Shown piece after piece: positions 1 to 9,748 of a stretch of DNA of 10,441 nucleotides. How positions within the stretch are numbered: the first letter of the stretch is position 1; every line of letters begins with the position of its first letter. The notes beneath the pieces are model-generated. The model did no database searches, was not told where the DNA came from, and worked only from the letters and a program-made list of their open reading frames with translations. The DNA is from Solirubrobacterales bacterium (lineage in GTDB: Bacteria > Actinomycetota > Thermoleophilia > Solirubrobacterales > 70-9), in contig JASLJO010000165.1 in assembly GCA_030152505.1 (NCBI GenBank), positions 1 through 10,441 on the forward strand. Reading direction: 5' to 3'. The translations under genes and the position numbers were made by a program.

Positions 1-81
1 GTCGAGCGCAACCTCGACCGGGCGACGATTTTCTTCGCCGTCATCTTCGTCGTGAACACCCTGGTGCTGCTGAAGATCTAG
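1..81 (+). CDS. secG: Probable SecG preprotein translocase subunit, C-terminal end (partial, 5' end outside window)
   Basis: Frame 1 from the window edge gives 26 residues and a TAG stop at 79-81. It begins VERNLDRATIFFAVIFVV and ends in a short hydrophobic run, LVLLKI. A charged ERNLxR segment leading into a terminal transmembrane helix with almost no tail is what the end of actinobacterial SecG looks like. SecG is the small two-helix subunit that helps SecYE during SecA-driven protein export. The start, first helix and glycine-rich linker lie outside the window, so this rests on a short match and could be another small membrane protein. It converges on the minus-strand gene ending at 108, with 26 bp between the stops. 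Confidence 0.6.
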   Translation, partial: VERNLDRATIFFAVIFVVNTLVLLKI

Positions 82-89
82 CGCAACGA

Positions 90-106
90 TCGACTGCTGG
101 CGTCGA
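90..106. terminator. Possible bidirectional stem-loop between convergent genes
   Basis: The 26-bp gap between the stop at 81 and the opposing stop at 108 contains TCGAC (90-94), a 7-nt loop, and GTCGA (102-106), a perfect 5-bp stem. The position suits a shared terminator. The stem is short and no T-tract follows on either strand, so this is only a candidate. Confidence 0.25.
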
Positions 107-107
107 G

Positions 108-1217
108 CTAGAAGCCCTGTGACAGCCAGGCGCCGAACGGCGGGCCGGTCAGGGGCAGGTGCGGGGCGCCGAGGAAGGACACCGCCAGCGAGCCACTCCA
201 GCTCTTCGCGTTCCGCGGGCCCCGCAGGAGGTCGGCGCTGCCGTCGAAGGGTGGCGGCGGCGCCGCCGTGGCGCTGGAGAGGATTCCGTCGAAGGAGAAC
301 GCGGAGGGCGCGCCGCGGACGTAGGCGAAGCGAATCACCCCGATCGACCCTTCGCTGACCTGGCTGACGGCGAGAAAGTGAGGGCGGCCCCTGCCGCGCA
401 CCTGCGCTGCGAACACGGTCCGCGCGAGAGACTGTTTGCTGTCGGCAACCAGGGTGGTGGACTTCGGGCCGATACCGGGGTGGGTGGGAACCCCGGCTGC
501 GCCGGAGGCGCTGGCCGGATCAGCCGCGACGAGGCCCGGCAGGCGTATGCCGAGAGGGGCACTCGACTGCGGGAGGGCGGCATGTCCACCCGGCGAGAGC
601 CCGAGCAGGCAGGCGAGCAGGGACGCGAAGTCGACCGAGCGCCCTGGCATGTGGTGGACGTCGACCGAGGTATACCCCCCCTCCCCCTCGAAGTGCAGTT
701 CGCCATCGAAGACACCGAAGTCGGCGATGACCCCGTTGCTCGGCCTCCTGCAACCGGCTTTGTGGGTGGCGTGGAGCGCTCGACCCGAGGGCCGGAAACG
801 AACCGCGATCCGGCCGCGGTCTCCAAAGGAGGCGGCGATCGAGGTCGGCGTCACCTTGCCGTGGGCGAAATACGTCGCCACAGACACCCGCTGGCGAACC
901 CTGCGGTGACGATCGCCCCGACCGCGCCGGTGGACGAGGGAGCGGCTGACGCTGAGGGCCACGGTTTGCCCGAACGCGACAACCGAGATCCTGTAACCGT
1001 CCCGGTTCTCGAAGCGCAGTTCGGACAGGGTCAGGTTTCTCGGCAGGCCCACGGCACTGGACCCCTGACCCATGAGGGCGAGCTCGTCGTTCAGCCGCGA
1101 GAGGCCGGTGAGGAGTCGAGGAGCAGGCGGAGAGGCCTGCGCTGCATCGACCGTGGGGGCGCCGAGCAGCAGCGCCGCGAGCGCGAGCAGGCAGCAGATC
1201 GTCCGCCGGCGCCTCAT
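108..1217 (-). CDS. Secreted protein of unknown function, translationally coupled to the serine peptidase gene
   Basis: This is a 369-residue protein. Residues 1-26 form a signal peptide: MRRRR, a hydrophobic core CCLLALAALLLGA, then a probable cleavage near VDAAQA. The rest has no transmembrane segment and looks rich in beta-strands. Visible landmarks are an Arg/His-rich patch at 95-110, GCRRPSNG at 155-162, FEGEGGYTSVDVHH at 176-189, and a C-terminal block with PPPPFDGSA (320-328), SWSGSLAVSFLG (339-350) and LTGPPFGAWL. Cys156 and Cys203 are the only cysteines in the mature part and could pair. The GCRRP plus GEGGYT layout resembles unnamed exported proteins I associate with Thermoleophilia, but I cannot assign a function. 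The start is fixed by a 4-bp ATGA overlap with the upstream peptidase gene, which implies translational coupling. It may be a substrate, partner or inhibitor of that peptidase; this is inference only. Confidence 0.8.
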   Translation of the reverse strand: MRRRRTICCLLALAALLLGAPTVDAAQASPPAPRLLTGLSRLNDELALMGQGSSAVGLPRNLTLSELRFENRDGYRISVVAFGQTVALSVSRSLVHRRGRGDRHRRVRQRVSVATYFAHGKVTPTSIAASFGDRGRIAVRFRPSGRALHATHKAGCRRPSNGVIADFGVFDGELHFEGEGGYTSVDVHHMPGRSVDFASLLACLLGLSPGGHAALPQSSAPLGIRLPGLVAADPASASGAAGVPTHPGIGPKSTTLVADSKQSLARTVFAAQVRGRGRPHFLAVSQVSEGSIGVIRFAYVRGAPSAFSFDGILSSATAAPPPPFDGSADLLRGPRNAKSWSGSLAVSFLGAPHLPLTGPPFGAWLSQGF

Positions 1218-2197
1218 TGCACCCTCGATGCCTGCTCGTACAGCGCCCTGACGGCGCCGCCGAAGTAGGAGCCGAAGTCGGTGGTGCGGTCGTCGCCGTA
1301 GCCGTAGTCGGTCACGCCGTTGAGCACGTCGCCCCGGATCGTCCAGCCGCCACCGGAGGCGCCGCCGGTGACGTCACAGGAGAGCGCCAGGTTGAGCGGT
1401 CCGCGCCAGAGAAAGGAGGCGAGGTCGTGGCCGAGGTACGGCGTGTCGGCGCAGAGCCGCTGGGTCGCACCGTCGAACGGCGCTTCCGCCGGGTAGCCGT
1501 GGACGTCGAAGGCCTGGTTCGGCGAGAGGCCGAAGGCGATCCCGTATCCGCCCACCGCCTTGCCGAGGCGCTGCCCGCGTTCGTTGCGCCCGACCACGGC
1601 GGCGCCGACGTCGGCATTCTCACTGCCGCCTTCGACCCAGGGCGCGGTGGCGCCGAGCCATTTGGCGACGAAGACACCGAAGGGGCGGACGCCGTTGTGG
1701 TAGCCGGGCACGAAGACCCAGTCCTGGTTGAACCAGTGTCTGCGATCGCCCTCGTTGACGCAGTGACCGGCGGTGATGACGACGCTGAGGTTGGGCGCGT
1801 TGACGGAGCTGCCCGAGCAACGGCCGAGGCCGAACCCACCTGGAAGGACGATGAAGATGACCCCGCTCTGCCGGAAGCCCGGCGCGGTCGGATCGGCGAC
1901 CTCGGCGAAATCGGACCGCGCCTCGGAGTCGGCTTCCAGGCCGCGGCCTTCGCTGTCCGCCGAGCGCGTGGCCGAGCTGTGCGCCAGTCCCCCGCCCCGC
2001 GGCACCGCGATGTCGAGCGGCCGTGCCCGCCGCATGCGGGCCGGGGTCCAGAAACGCAGCGCCTGGCGTGCCGAGGAATCCGCCGGGGAACGGGTCCAGG
2101 CTTCGGCTCCACCTGCGACCGGAGTCGCGGCCAGCGCCGCGACACACGCCACCGCCGAGGCCAGGGCCGCACCGCGCGGACGTAGTCGAGCACTCAT
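1214..2197 (-). CDS. Secreted trypsin-like serine peptidase (S1 family, V8/glutamyl-endopeptidase-like)
   Basis: This 327-residue extracellular protease has an N-terminal signal peptide (core about residues 10-30, ending TPVAGGAEA), a presumed propeptide to about 110, and a chymotrypsin-fold catalytic domain. The triad can be read directly: His145 in ITAGHC, Asp196 in ENADVGAAVV and Ser281 in TGGASGGGW. Cys127 and Cys146 flank the His loop as in the usual S1 disulfide, and Cys249/Cys274 form a second likely pair before the Ser. GYPAEAPFDG (234-243) is typical of actinobacterial V8-like secreted peptidases. Substrate specificity cannot be read from sequence. The ATG at 2197 lies 12 bp after the ccmF stop, with only a weak GGTAG ribosome site, so it may be read through from ccmF. 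Its TGA overlaps the start of the next gene. All catalytic residues are present, so it should be active after propeptide removal. Confidence 0.88.
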   Translation of the reverse strand: MSARLRPRGAALASAVACVAALAATPVAGGAEAWTRSPADSSARQALRFWTPARMRRARPLDIAVPRGGGLAHSSATRSADSEGRGLEADSEARSDFAEVADPTAPGFRQSGVIFIVLPGGFGLGRCSGSSVNAPNLSVVITAGHCVNEGDRRHWFNQDWVFVPGYHNGVRPFGVFVAKWLGATAPWVEGGSENADVGAAVVGRNERGQRLGKAVGGYGIAFGLSPNQAFDVHGYPAEAPFDGATQRLCADTPYLGHDLASFLWRGPLNLALSCDVTGGASGGGWTIRGDVLNGVTDYGYGDDRTTDFGSYFGGAVRALYEQASRVQ

Positions 2198-2209
2198 TCG
2201 GCTACCAAA

Positions 2210-4604
<2,395 letters not shown>

Positions 4605-4615
<11 letters not shown>

Positions 4616-5006
4616 TCGAGGTGGTGAACTTCGAGGGGCACTTGGTGACCAGGGTGTCCGGTTCGCCAACGAAGACGCCGTTCTCGAGGGTGCCGCCGAG
4701 GACGATCTCGCGACCGCCACGGAAGGGATCGGGAATCGTGCCCTCGTAGGTCACCGGCAGGCTCTGACCGGCGTCCGTGCGGTCGGCGACGCGGAAGCTG
4801 ATCGCCTCGCCGTGGTGGTGGACCGAGTGCTTGACCACGCGGCCGGTCAGCTCGTAGCTGCCGCCGGAACTGACGCCGATGAGCTGCGAGGGCTCCTTCG
4901 CTTCCGAGGAGGCGCTGAACGACGTGTAGACGAGCGCGGCGGCCAACAGGACGGCGACGCCGAGCGCGACCACGAGCCGGATCTTGCGTTTGCGGCCAGG
5001 ATCCAC
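4605..5006 (-). CDS. ccmE: Cytochrome c maturation protein CcmE, Cys-type heme chaperone
   Basis: This 133-residue heme chaperone receives heme and passes it to CcmF for attachment to cytochromes c. A single N-terminal anchor (residues 10-30) follows a basic start, MDPGRKRKIR, and the OB-fold domain (about 38-120) lies outside the membrane. Family features are SYELTGRVV (50-58), VTYEGTIPDPFRGGREIVLGG (85-105, with PDPF and E100) and GVFVGEPDTLVTKCPSKF (110-127). The heme-binding His of the classical HxxxY motif is replaced by Cys123, as in the known CxxxY variant, and the Tyr position is Phe127 (TTC codon), giving CxxxF. A His cluster (H60, H63, H64, H65) stands out. The start is GTG at 5006; no good Shine-Dalgarno precedes it, and a GATAAT box ends about 9 bp upstream. 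It is the first gene of the minus-strand unit and overlaps ccmF by 11 bp. Confidence 0.92.
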
Positions 5007-5015
5007 GAACCGCGA

Positions 5016-5021
5016 ATTATC
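5016..5021 (-). promoter_or_regulatory. Possible -10 box for the ccmE-ccmF unit
   Basis: On the minus strand GATAAT (5 of 6 to TATAAT) occupies 5021-5016, and the GTG start of ccmE begins 9 bp downstream at 5006. Transcription would begin nearly at the start codon, giving a leaderless or very short leader, in line with the missing Shine-Dalgarno. The nearest -35-like sequence, TTCGAA at 5046-5041, has a long 19-bp spacer and is weak. Confidence 0.35.
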
Positions 5022-5062
5022 GCAAGGCGGTGGGGGACGGTTCGAAATGCGAGAATCGGCGC

Positions 5063-5767
5063 ATGAGCGATGACCCAGTGCTGCTCATCACCGGAGCTTC
5101 CAGCGGCATCGGCGCCGCCACCGCGCGCGCCGCAGCGGAGACGCACCGGCTCGTCTTGGCGGCGCGCAGGCTGGAGCCACTCGAAGAGCTGGCCGAGGAG
5201 CTCGGCGGCGCCGAGCGGGCGATCGCGGTGCGCTGCGACGTGACCGAGTGGGACCAGGTCGAGGCGATGGCCACGGCCGCGCTGGACACGTTCGGCCGCA
5301 TCGACGTGGTCTTCGCCAACGCCGGCTTCGGCGCCACCCGCGGCTTCCTCGAGGAGTCGCCCGAGCACTGGCGTTCGATGGTGCTGACCAACGTCTACGG
5401 CGTGGCGCTGACGATCCGCGCGACCCTCCCCCATCTGCTCGAGCGCGGCGACGGCCACTTCCTCGTCACCAGCTCGGTCGCCGGCCGTCACGCGCTGCCC
5501 GGCTCGCTCTACTCGGCGACGAAGTGGGCGGCGACGGCGATCGGCGAGTCCCTGCGCGCCGAGCTGCGCCAGATGCACGACAACAGCGGCATCAAGGTGA
5601 CGCTGATCGAGCCCGGCATGGTCGACACGCCCTTCTTCGACAACCGCCCGGGCAAATGGGCGCTCCAGGACGATGACATCGCCCGTGCGGTCGTCTATGC
5701 GCTGGAGCAGCCGGGGAACGTCGACGTCAACGAGATCCTGATCCGGCCGACGGGCCAGCCGATCTGA
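5063..5767 (+). CDS. Short-chain dehydrogenase/reductase, classical SDR, probably NADP(H)-dependent
   Basis: This 234-residue cytosolic oxidoreductase has a Rossmann fold with all classical SDR motifs: cofactor loop TGASSGIG (10-17), Asp59 in RCDVT, NAG (86-88), active-site Asn110, Ser137, Tyr150 and Lys154 (YSATK), and PG at 184-185. Arg35-Arg36 after the second strand, with no acidic residue there, favour NADP(H). The end, VNEILIRPTGQPI, is typical of the YdfG-like group that oxidises 3-hydroxy acids, but the substrate is not determined by sequence. ATG at 5063 is chosen because the preceding in-frame GTG (5030) adds only unconserved residues and would fall in the promoter region. The gene diverges from ccmE, and its 3' end overlaps the convergent glycosyltransferase by 41 bp. 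I see no functional link to its neighbours. Confidence 0.9.
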   Translation: MSDDPVLLITGASSGIGAATARAAAETHRLVLAARRLEPLEELAEELGGAERAIAVRCDVTEWDQVEAMATAALDTFGRIDVVFANAGFGATRGFLEESPEHWRSMVLTNVYGVALTIRATLPHLLERGDGHFLVTSSVAGRHALPGSLYSATKWAATAIGESLRAELRQMHDNSGIKVTLIEPGMVDTPFFDNRPGKWALQDDDIARAVVYALEQPGNVDVNEILIRPTGQPI

Positions 5768-6782
5768 TCAGCGACCGGACCATCCGCCAGTAGCTGCGGA
5801 GCAGGAGACGGACCGGCGCCGAGCGGGCGATCGCTGGGATGAAGGGGGAGTCGAGGTCGGGGGTGAGCCAGGCGGCGAACTCGGCGGCGCTGACCGTGCG
5901 AGTGGCCTGCACTCGGCGCCGCTCGCGCAGCAGGCGCGGCAGCCGGCGGGTCACTTCGCCGATCGCGGCGAGTTTCTGCCCTCCCCAGCCAGCGGCGAAG
6001 GAAGCGGGTATCAGGGCCAGCTCGGTGAGGATCAGGGCCGGCGTCAGCAGGGCCAGCAGGGGGCCGGGGTAGCAACGGATGAGGAAGGCCCAGCGGTTGC
6101 GCTCCAACCAGCGCCACTTGTGCGTGTTGGCGCCGAACTCGTAGTCGTGCTCGACGACCGCCGCCGGTTCGATCCCGAGGGCACCACCGGCCAGCCGCAG
6201 TCGCAGCGAGAGGTCGACGTCCTCGTGGTAGAGGAAGTACGCCTCCGGGAAGCCTCCGATCTCCTCCCACGTGCGACGGGGAATCGCCAGGCAGGCACCG
6301 GACAACGCCGTGACCTCACCGGCCGGCGGCGCCTCGCCGAGCGGGCGGCCGTGCCCGCCCGCCCAGACGATGCCGGTGAAATGGACCGGGTTGCCGGCCG
6401 AGTTGATCGTCACCCCGTCGCCGCCCGCGACCAGCGCCTGCCAGGCCGCCCAACCGTGCTCCTCCAGCCAAGGCCGGCGGATCGCCTCCCCCCAGCCGGC
6501 GCGCGGCGCGGCGTCGGGGTTGAGGATGACCAGCAGGTCGCCCCTCGCCTGCTTGGCACCCAGGTTGCAGGCCCCGGCGAAGCCGAGGTTGCCGCCGCTG
6601 GACAGGACCCGCGCCGCCGGCGCCAGCTCAACCACGGCCTCGGCACTCCCGTCGGAGGAGTCGTTGTCGACGACGATCAGCTCGTCACCCTCTTCCAGCT
6701 CTGGCAGCAGCGCGGGCAGCGTCCGCGCGAGCTCCGCGCGGCTGTTCCAGGCGACGATCAGGACCGTAAGCGTCGGGCGCAC
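5727..6782 (-). CDS. GT2 family glycosyltransferase (rhamnosyltransferase/WbbL-like)
   Basis: This 351-residue enzyme has an N-terminal GT-A catalytic domain. Family signatures in order are LIVAWNS (8-14), VVDNDSSDGS (37-46, nucleotide-sugar binding), NLGFAGACNLG (65-75), LNPDA (87-91, at the DXD position), SGACLAIPR (161-169) and a FLYHEDVDLSLRLR segment (183-196) with the ED acid/metal region. A hydrophobic stretch at about 231-262 suggests membrane association, and the basic C-terminal region (about 278-292) probably lies at the inner face. This group adds rhamnose or similar sugars to lipid-linked wall or surface polysaccharide; the actual sugar and acceptor are unknown. The start is GTG at 6782, 12 bp after the repeat-protein stop, with no clear ribosome site, so it is probably translated from the same transcript. 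The 3' end runs 41 bp into the opposing SDR gene. Confidence 0.88.
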   Translation of the reverse strand: MRPTLTVLIVAWNSRAELARTLPALLPELEEGDELIVVDNDSSDGSAEAVVELAPAARVLSSGGNLGFAGACNLGAKQARGDLLVILNPDAAPRAGWGEAIRRPWLEEHGWAAWQALVAGGDGVTINSAGNPVHFTGIVWAGGHGRPLGEAPPAGEVTALSGACLAIPRRTWEEIGGFPEAYFLYHEDVDLSLRLRLAGGALGIEPAAVVEHDYEFGANTHKWRWLERNRWAFLIRCYPGPLLALLTPALILTELALIPASFAAGWGGQKLAAIGEVTRRLPRLLRERRRVQATRTVSAAEFAAWLTPDLDSPFIPAIARSAPVRLLLRSYWRMVRSLIRSAGPSAGSGSR

Positions 6783-6794
6783 CGACGCCGGAGG

Positions 6795-9728
6795 CTATTT
6801 GTTCTTCTTGGCGCCCTTGTGCTTCTTGCCGCAGGAGAGCAGCAGGCGCGGCCGCGTGTTCCGCTTCTTGCCGTTCTGGCCTTTGAAGCGCACGATCACC
6901 CGCTTGCCGCGCGTTTGCTTGCGTTTATGCGCCTTGCTCGCCTGCGCGCCTTTGCCCCCGTGCCGTTTTTTGCGCGGGCACTGATTTTGCGAGTTGACCA
7001 ACAGGCCCCGTTTGCCGCCGCGTAGAGTGAGGACGAACTTCGTCACTGGCACGTCGGGGACGATGTCGAAGGTGTTGCGGATACGACCGTGGGAGCTGTC
7101 GGTGCGACTGTCGAGCTCGACCTCGACCTGGCCGCGCAGGTCGGCGACGAGGTCGGGCAGAACGTTGTTGGAGGAGCGCAGGTAGACCGGCCCCTGCAGC
7201 GGGTCGTCGAGCAGCGGCGAGGTTGCGACGGCGTTGCCGTAGATCGAGTCCTTCGGGCAATCGTTGGCCGCGAACTGGACCCGCGTGCAGACCTTCGCCA
7301 GGTTGCCCTGGTCGAGGATCAGCGAGCGAGGCAGGATCGTCTGGGCGCGGGCGATGTTCGCGTCTCCGGGCCGGGGCGTCAGAACGGCGCGCAGCCGCGG
7401 GTTCTTTGCGCGCCGCATCGCCCCGGTGAGGCGCAGCGAGAGCTTCGGCTTGAAGCCGAGCTTGTCGCAGCCGGCCGCTTCGAAGGGGGCCGAGACCGGC
7501 GACCGGGTGAAGGCGGACGGATCGGCCGGGTTGGCGCCGCCGCCGAGCAGTGCCCCGCCGAAGCTCAGCTTGGAGCAGTTCGTCGGGTTGAGCGAGAACT
7601 CGCGCCGGTCCAGCTTGACCGCGACCGAGCGGACGTCGAGCAGGGCACCGCCATAGACATGTGGGATCGGGTCCGAGACGGCGTGCACCTGCGCGGTGCG
7701 GGGTTCAAGCGACAGCGCCACCCTCACCACGACCGCGCCGAGATCGAACGGCCCGGCCGTGGCGGGGGTGACCACCGCCAGGGAGAGGGGGGCGCGTTTG
7801 TAGGGCCCCGTGAGGAAGACCTTGCCGGCGACGTGGAGCGGCGACGGGCCGCTGCCGGCGACGATGTCGGCGTGACCGATCAGGCTCGAGTCCGGGCAGC
7901 TCGAGTCGGCGGCCTCGGACGCCCCGCTGTTGGCCGCGGCGGTGGCCAGCCGAGCCGCGGGGCAGTACCTGACGCCGGCCAGCTTCGCCACCAACCCCGG
8001 CGGCAGCGTCACATCGACTCCTTTCAGCTCCTGGCTTCCCTCGGCCCGGGCGATGTTCATGTGCAGCGGGCTGAACTCGCCGGCCGCCGGCTTGGCCGTG
8101 TCGGCGGCGAAGCCGGGCTTGAAAGGACGGTCGGCAAGCGACTTCGCGCAGCCCCCGCCCCCCGGCGCCGTGCTCAGCGAGAACTCTCCAGAGGGGGAGG
8201 CTGCCGGGTTGCCCGACCACGGCGTCATCACCGCCGTGGTCTTGTTCGGCCCGCAGCCACCGGGACTCGTCAGCACGGCGTGCTCGCCGTCGTTGAAGTC
8301 GAGCGTGAAGGAGCTGAAGGGCACCTGCGGCAGGCCACCCAGTTTGGTGTCGTCGAAGGTGGTCGTCAGCTGACCGGTCTGCGGATCGGCGCTGACGTTG
8401 CCGATGAGGCGGGCCGAGATGGCGTAGCGGGCCGACTCGACGTCGACGAAGATCCGGTACTCCTGACCCGAGGTCGGGTCGCGGCTTTCCTGCTTGCCGA
8501 CGTAGACGTCGCCCTTGAGCGAGCCGTCCGGCAGCGGCGGGGTGTCGATCGCCACCGACCCGATCCGCGAGGCCGACGGGCAGGCCACCGGGTCCCTCGT
8601 CCCCTTGCCGAACTGGGTGTCGGTGCAGGTCTGCAGGCCACCGGTGGCCGCCGAGGGGTTGATGCCCATGCCGAGCGGCAGGGTGACCTTGGCCTGCCTG
8701 GTCTGCGAGCTCGCCTGCTTGGTCAATCCCGCCGAGAGGCGTTCGGCTTCTGATGGCACTTCGAAGGGGACATTCACGACGACCGTCGGACCGGATGGAG
8801 AGTCGGTCTGCGAGGTGTTCGGGTCGACCGCAAGGGACGGTCCGTAGGGAATCGTGTCGCATTCTTTCGGGGAGGTGCCAGGCGGGATCTTCGACTCGAA
8901 GAAGGACGAGCCCATGGGGAAATTCGGGTCAGGTTCTTCAAACGAGTCGGCCCGTAGGAGGGTCGAGTAGACGTGCTCGAAGGGCGAGGACTGGACCGCT
9001 TCGCCGAAGCAGGTGGTGGGCGTGGTGATGAAGGTGCCGTTGCCGGCACGTCCGTCGAAGACCAGGCGATTTTTCAGCACGTGCCCGACCGGGGATTTCG
9101 GTGCGTCGATCGTGAAGTACTCGTGGTAGTCGCTCTCCCACGCCACACCGGCCCGCAGATAGACGTTGTTGCCCAGCAGGTTGAAGCCGAATCGAGCCGG
9201 CTCGCCGTCGGGCGGTTCGATGTTGTAGACGGTGGCCGGAAGCTGGGGGGAAACGATCCCGGCCAAGGCGGCGGTGGCGAAGCTGGTGCCGACTTCGGAG
9301 CCTGCAGGACAGGACAGCGGGGTCGTTTCGAAGGTCGACTGTTTGCATTGCGGGGTCGCCTGCGGGTTGACGCTCAGTCCCGCCGGGAGATCGACCCTCA
9401 CGGTTTTGAGGTCGCCCACCGGTTCTTCGAGTTTGATCGGAGGAACCGGTTCTGAGGTCGTGTGTTTGACGATGAACTGGGTGAAACCGACCCGCGGATG
9501 ACCGCCGGCCTGTTCGTAGTACTGGCTTGGAGGAGACGCGACGCTGCAGGTCGGAGTGTCGGAGAAACAGGTGCCCGCCTGCCAGCCGCTGTCGACCTGG
9601 GGGTTGTCGGGATCGGACGGAGCAATGATGTCGCCCGTGTCGGCCACCGCCGCCGGTGCCAGGAACGCGAGTCCCAGAGCCAAAGACATAGAGACAGAAG
9701 CAAACCGGATGCCCGCCCTTCGACTCAT
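6795..9728 (-). CDS. Large secreted four-repeat Cys-containing protein with Lys-rich tail, function unknown
   Basis: This 977-residue exported protein has a signal peptide at 1-29 (core SVSMSLALGLAFLAPAAVA, cleavage before DTGD). The body contains four degenerate units at about 108-240, 345-492, 568-718 and 790-917. Each begins with a V/A-x-x-x-LPxG/S-like strand, then Cys, then CPxxS or CPxDS with (I/V)G, a GxVYL-like strand, a beta-rich stretch, and a closing Cys after a short polar turn (TTPTTC, SPGGC, NPTNC, NSQNQC). The last 60 residues (918-977) are densely Lys/Arg-rich with no LPXTG signal or membrane anchor. Large unannotated exported proteins of this look are, from memory, common in Solirubrobacterales. 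ATG 9728 is chosen over the longer frame (9869) because it starts the signal peptide and has an excellent GGGAGGAG ribosome site 8 bp upstream. A surface, wall-bound or adhesive role is a guess. Confidence 0.85.
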   Translation of the reverse strand: MSRRAGIRFASVSMSLALGLAFLAPAAVADTGDIIAPSDPDNPQVDSGWQAGTCFSDTPTCSVASPPSQYYEQAGGHPRVGFTQFIVKHTTSEPVPPIKLEEPVGDLKTVRVDLPAGLSVNPQATPQCKQSTFETTPLSCPAGSEVGTSFATAALAGIVSPQLPATVYNIEPPDGEPARFGFNLLGNNVYLRAGVAWESDYHEYFTIDAPKSPVGHVLKNRLVFDGRAGNGTFITTPTTCFGEAVQSSPFEHVYSTLLRADSFEEPDPNFPMGSSFFESKIPPGTSPKECDTIPYGPSLAVDPNTSQTDSPSGPTVVVNVPFEVPSEAERLSAGLTKQASSQTRQAKVTLPLGMGINPSAATGGLQTCTDTQFGKGTRDPVACPSASRIGSVAIDTPPLPDGSLKGDVYVGKQESRDPTSGQEYRIFVDVESARYAISARLIGNVSADPQTGQLTTTFDDTKLGGLPQVPFSSFTLDFNDGEHAVLTSPGGCGPNKTTAVMTPWSGNPAASPSGEFSLSTAPGGGGCAKSLADRPFKPGFAADTAKPAAGEFSPLHMNIARAEGSQELKGVDVTLPPGLVAKLAGVRYCPAARLATAAANSGASEAADSSCPDSSLIGHADIVAGSGPSPLHVAGKVFLTGPYKRAPLSLAVVTPATAGPFDLGAVVVRVALSLEPRTAQVHAVSDPIPHVYGGALLDVRSVAVKLDRREFSLNPTNCSKLSFGGALLGGGANPADPSAFTRSPVSAPFEAAGCDKLGFKPKLSLRLTGAMRRAKNPRLRAVLTPRPGDANIARAQTILPRSLILDQGNLAKVCTRVQFAANDCPKDSIYGNAVATSPLLDDPLQGPVYLRSSNNVLPDLVADLRGQVEVELDSRTDSSHGRIRNTFDIVPDVPVTKFVLTLRGGKRGLLVNSQNQCPRKKRHGGKGAQASKAHKRKQTRGKRVIVRFKGQNGKKRNTRPRLLLSCGKKHKGAKKNK

Positions 9729-9736
9729 TCCGATAT

Positions 9737-9744
9737 CTCCTCCC
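9737..9744 (-). promoter_or_regulatory. Strong Shine-Dalgarno of the repeat-protein gene
   Basis: On the minus strand GGGAGGAG occupies 9744-9737, 8 bp before the ATG at 9728. It is the best ribosome site in the window. It decides the start of the 977-residue protein and suggests high translation. Confidence 0.8.
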
Positions 9745-9748
9745 GCTC

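Noticed and set aside
159..2185. Two plus-strand open frames (159-1268 and 1217-2185) opposite the peptidase and its partner
   Set aside because: Both are compositionally biased and oppose genes with signal peptides and, for one, a full catalytic triad.
4616..4720. Longer CcmF start at 4720
   Set aside because: The added 35 residues are Ser/Pro/Arg-rich, lie inside ccmE and do not resemble the CcmF N-terminus, which begins at the ATG at 4615.
7089..8753. 554-codon plus-strand open frame opposite the repeat protein
   Set aside because: Antisense shadow with Arg/Gly/Val-biased composition and no motifs; the minus strand has a signal peptide, a strong ribosome site and internal repeats.
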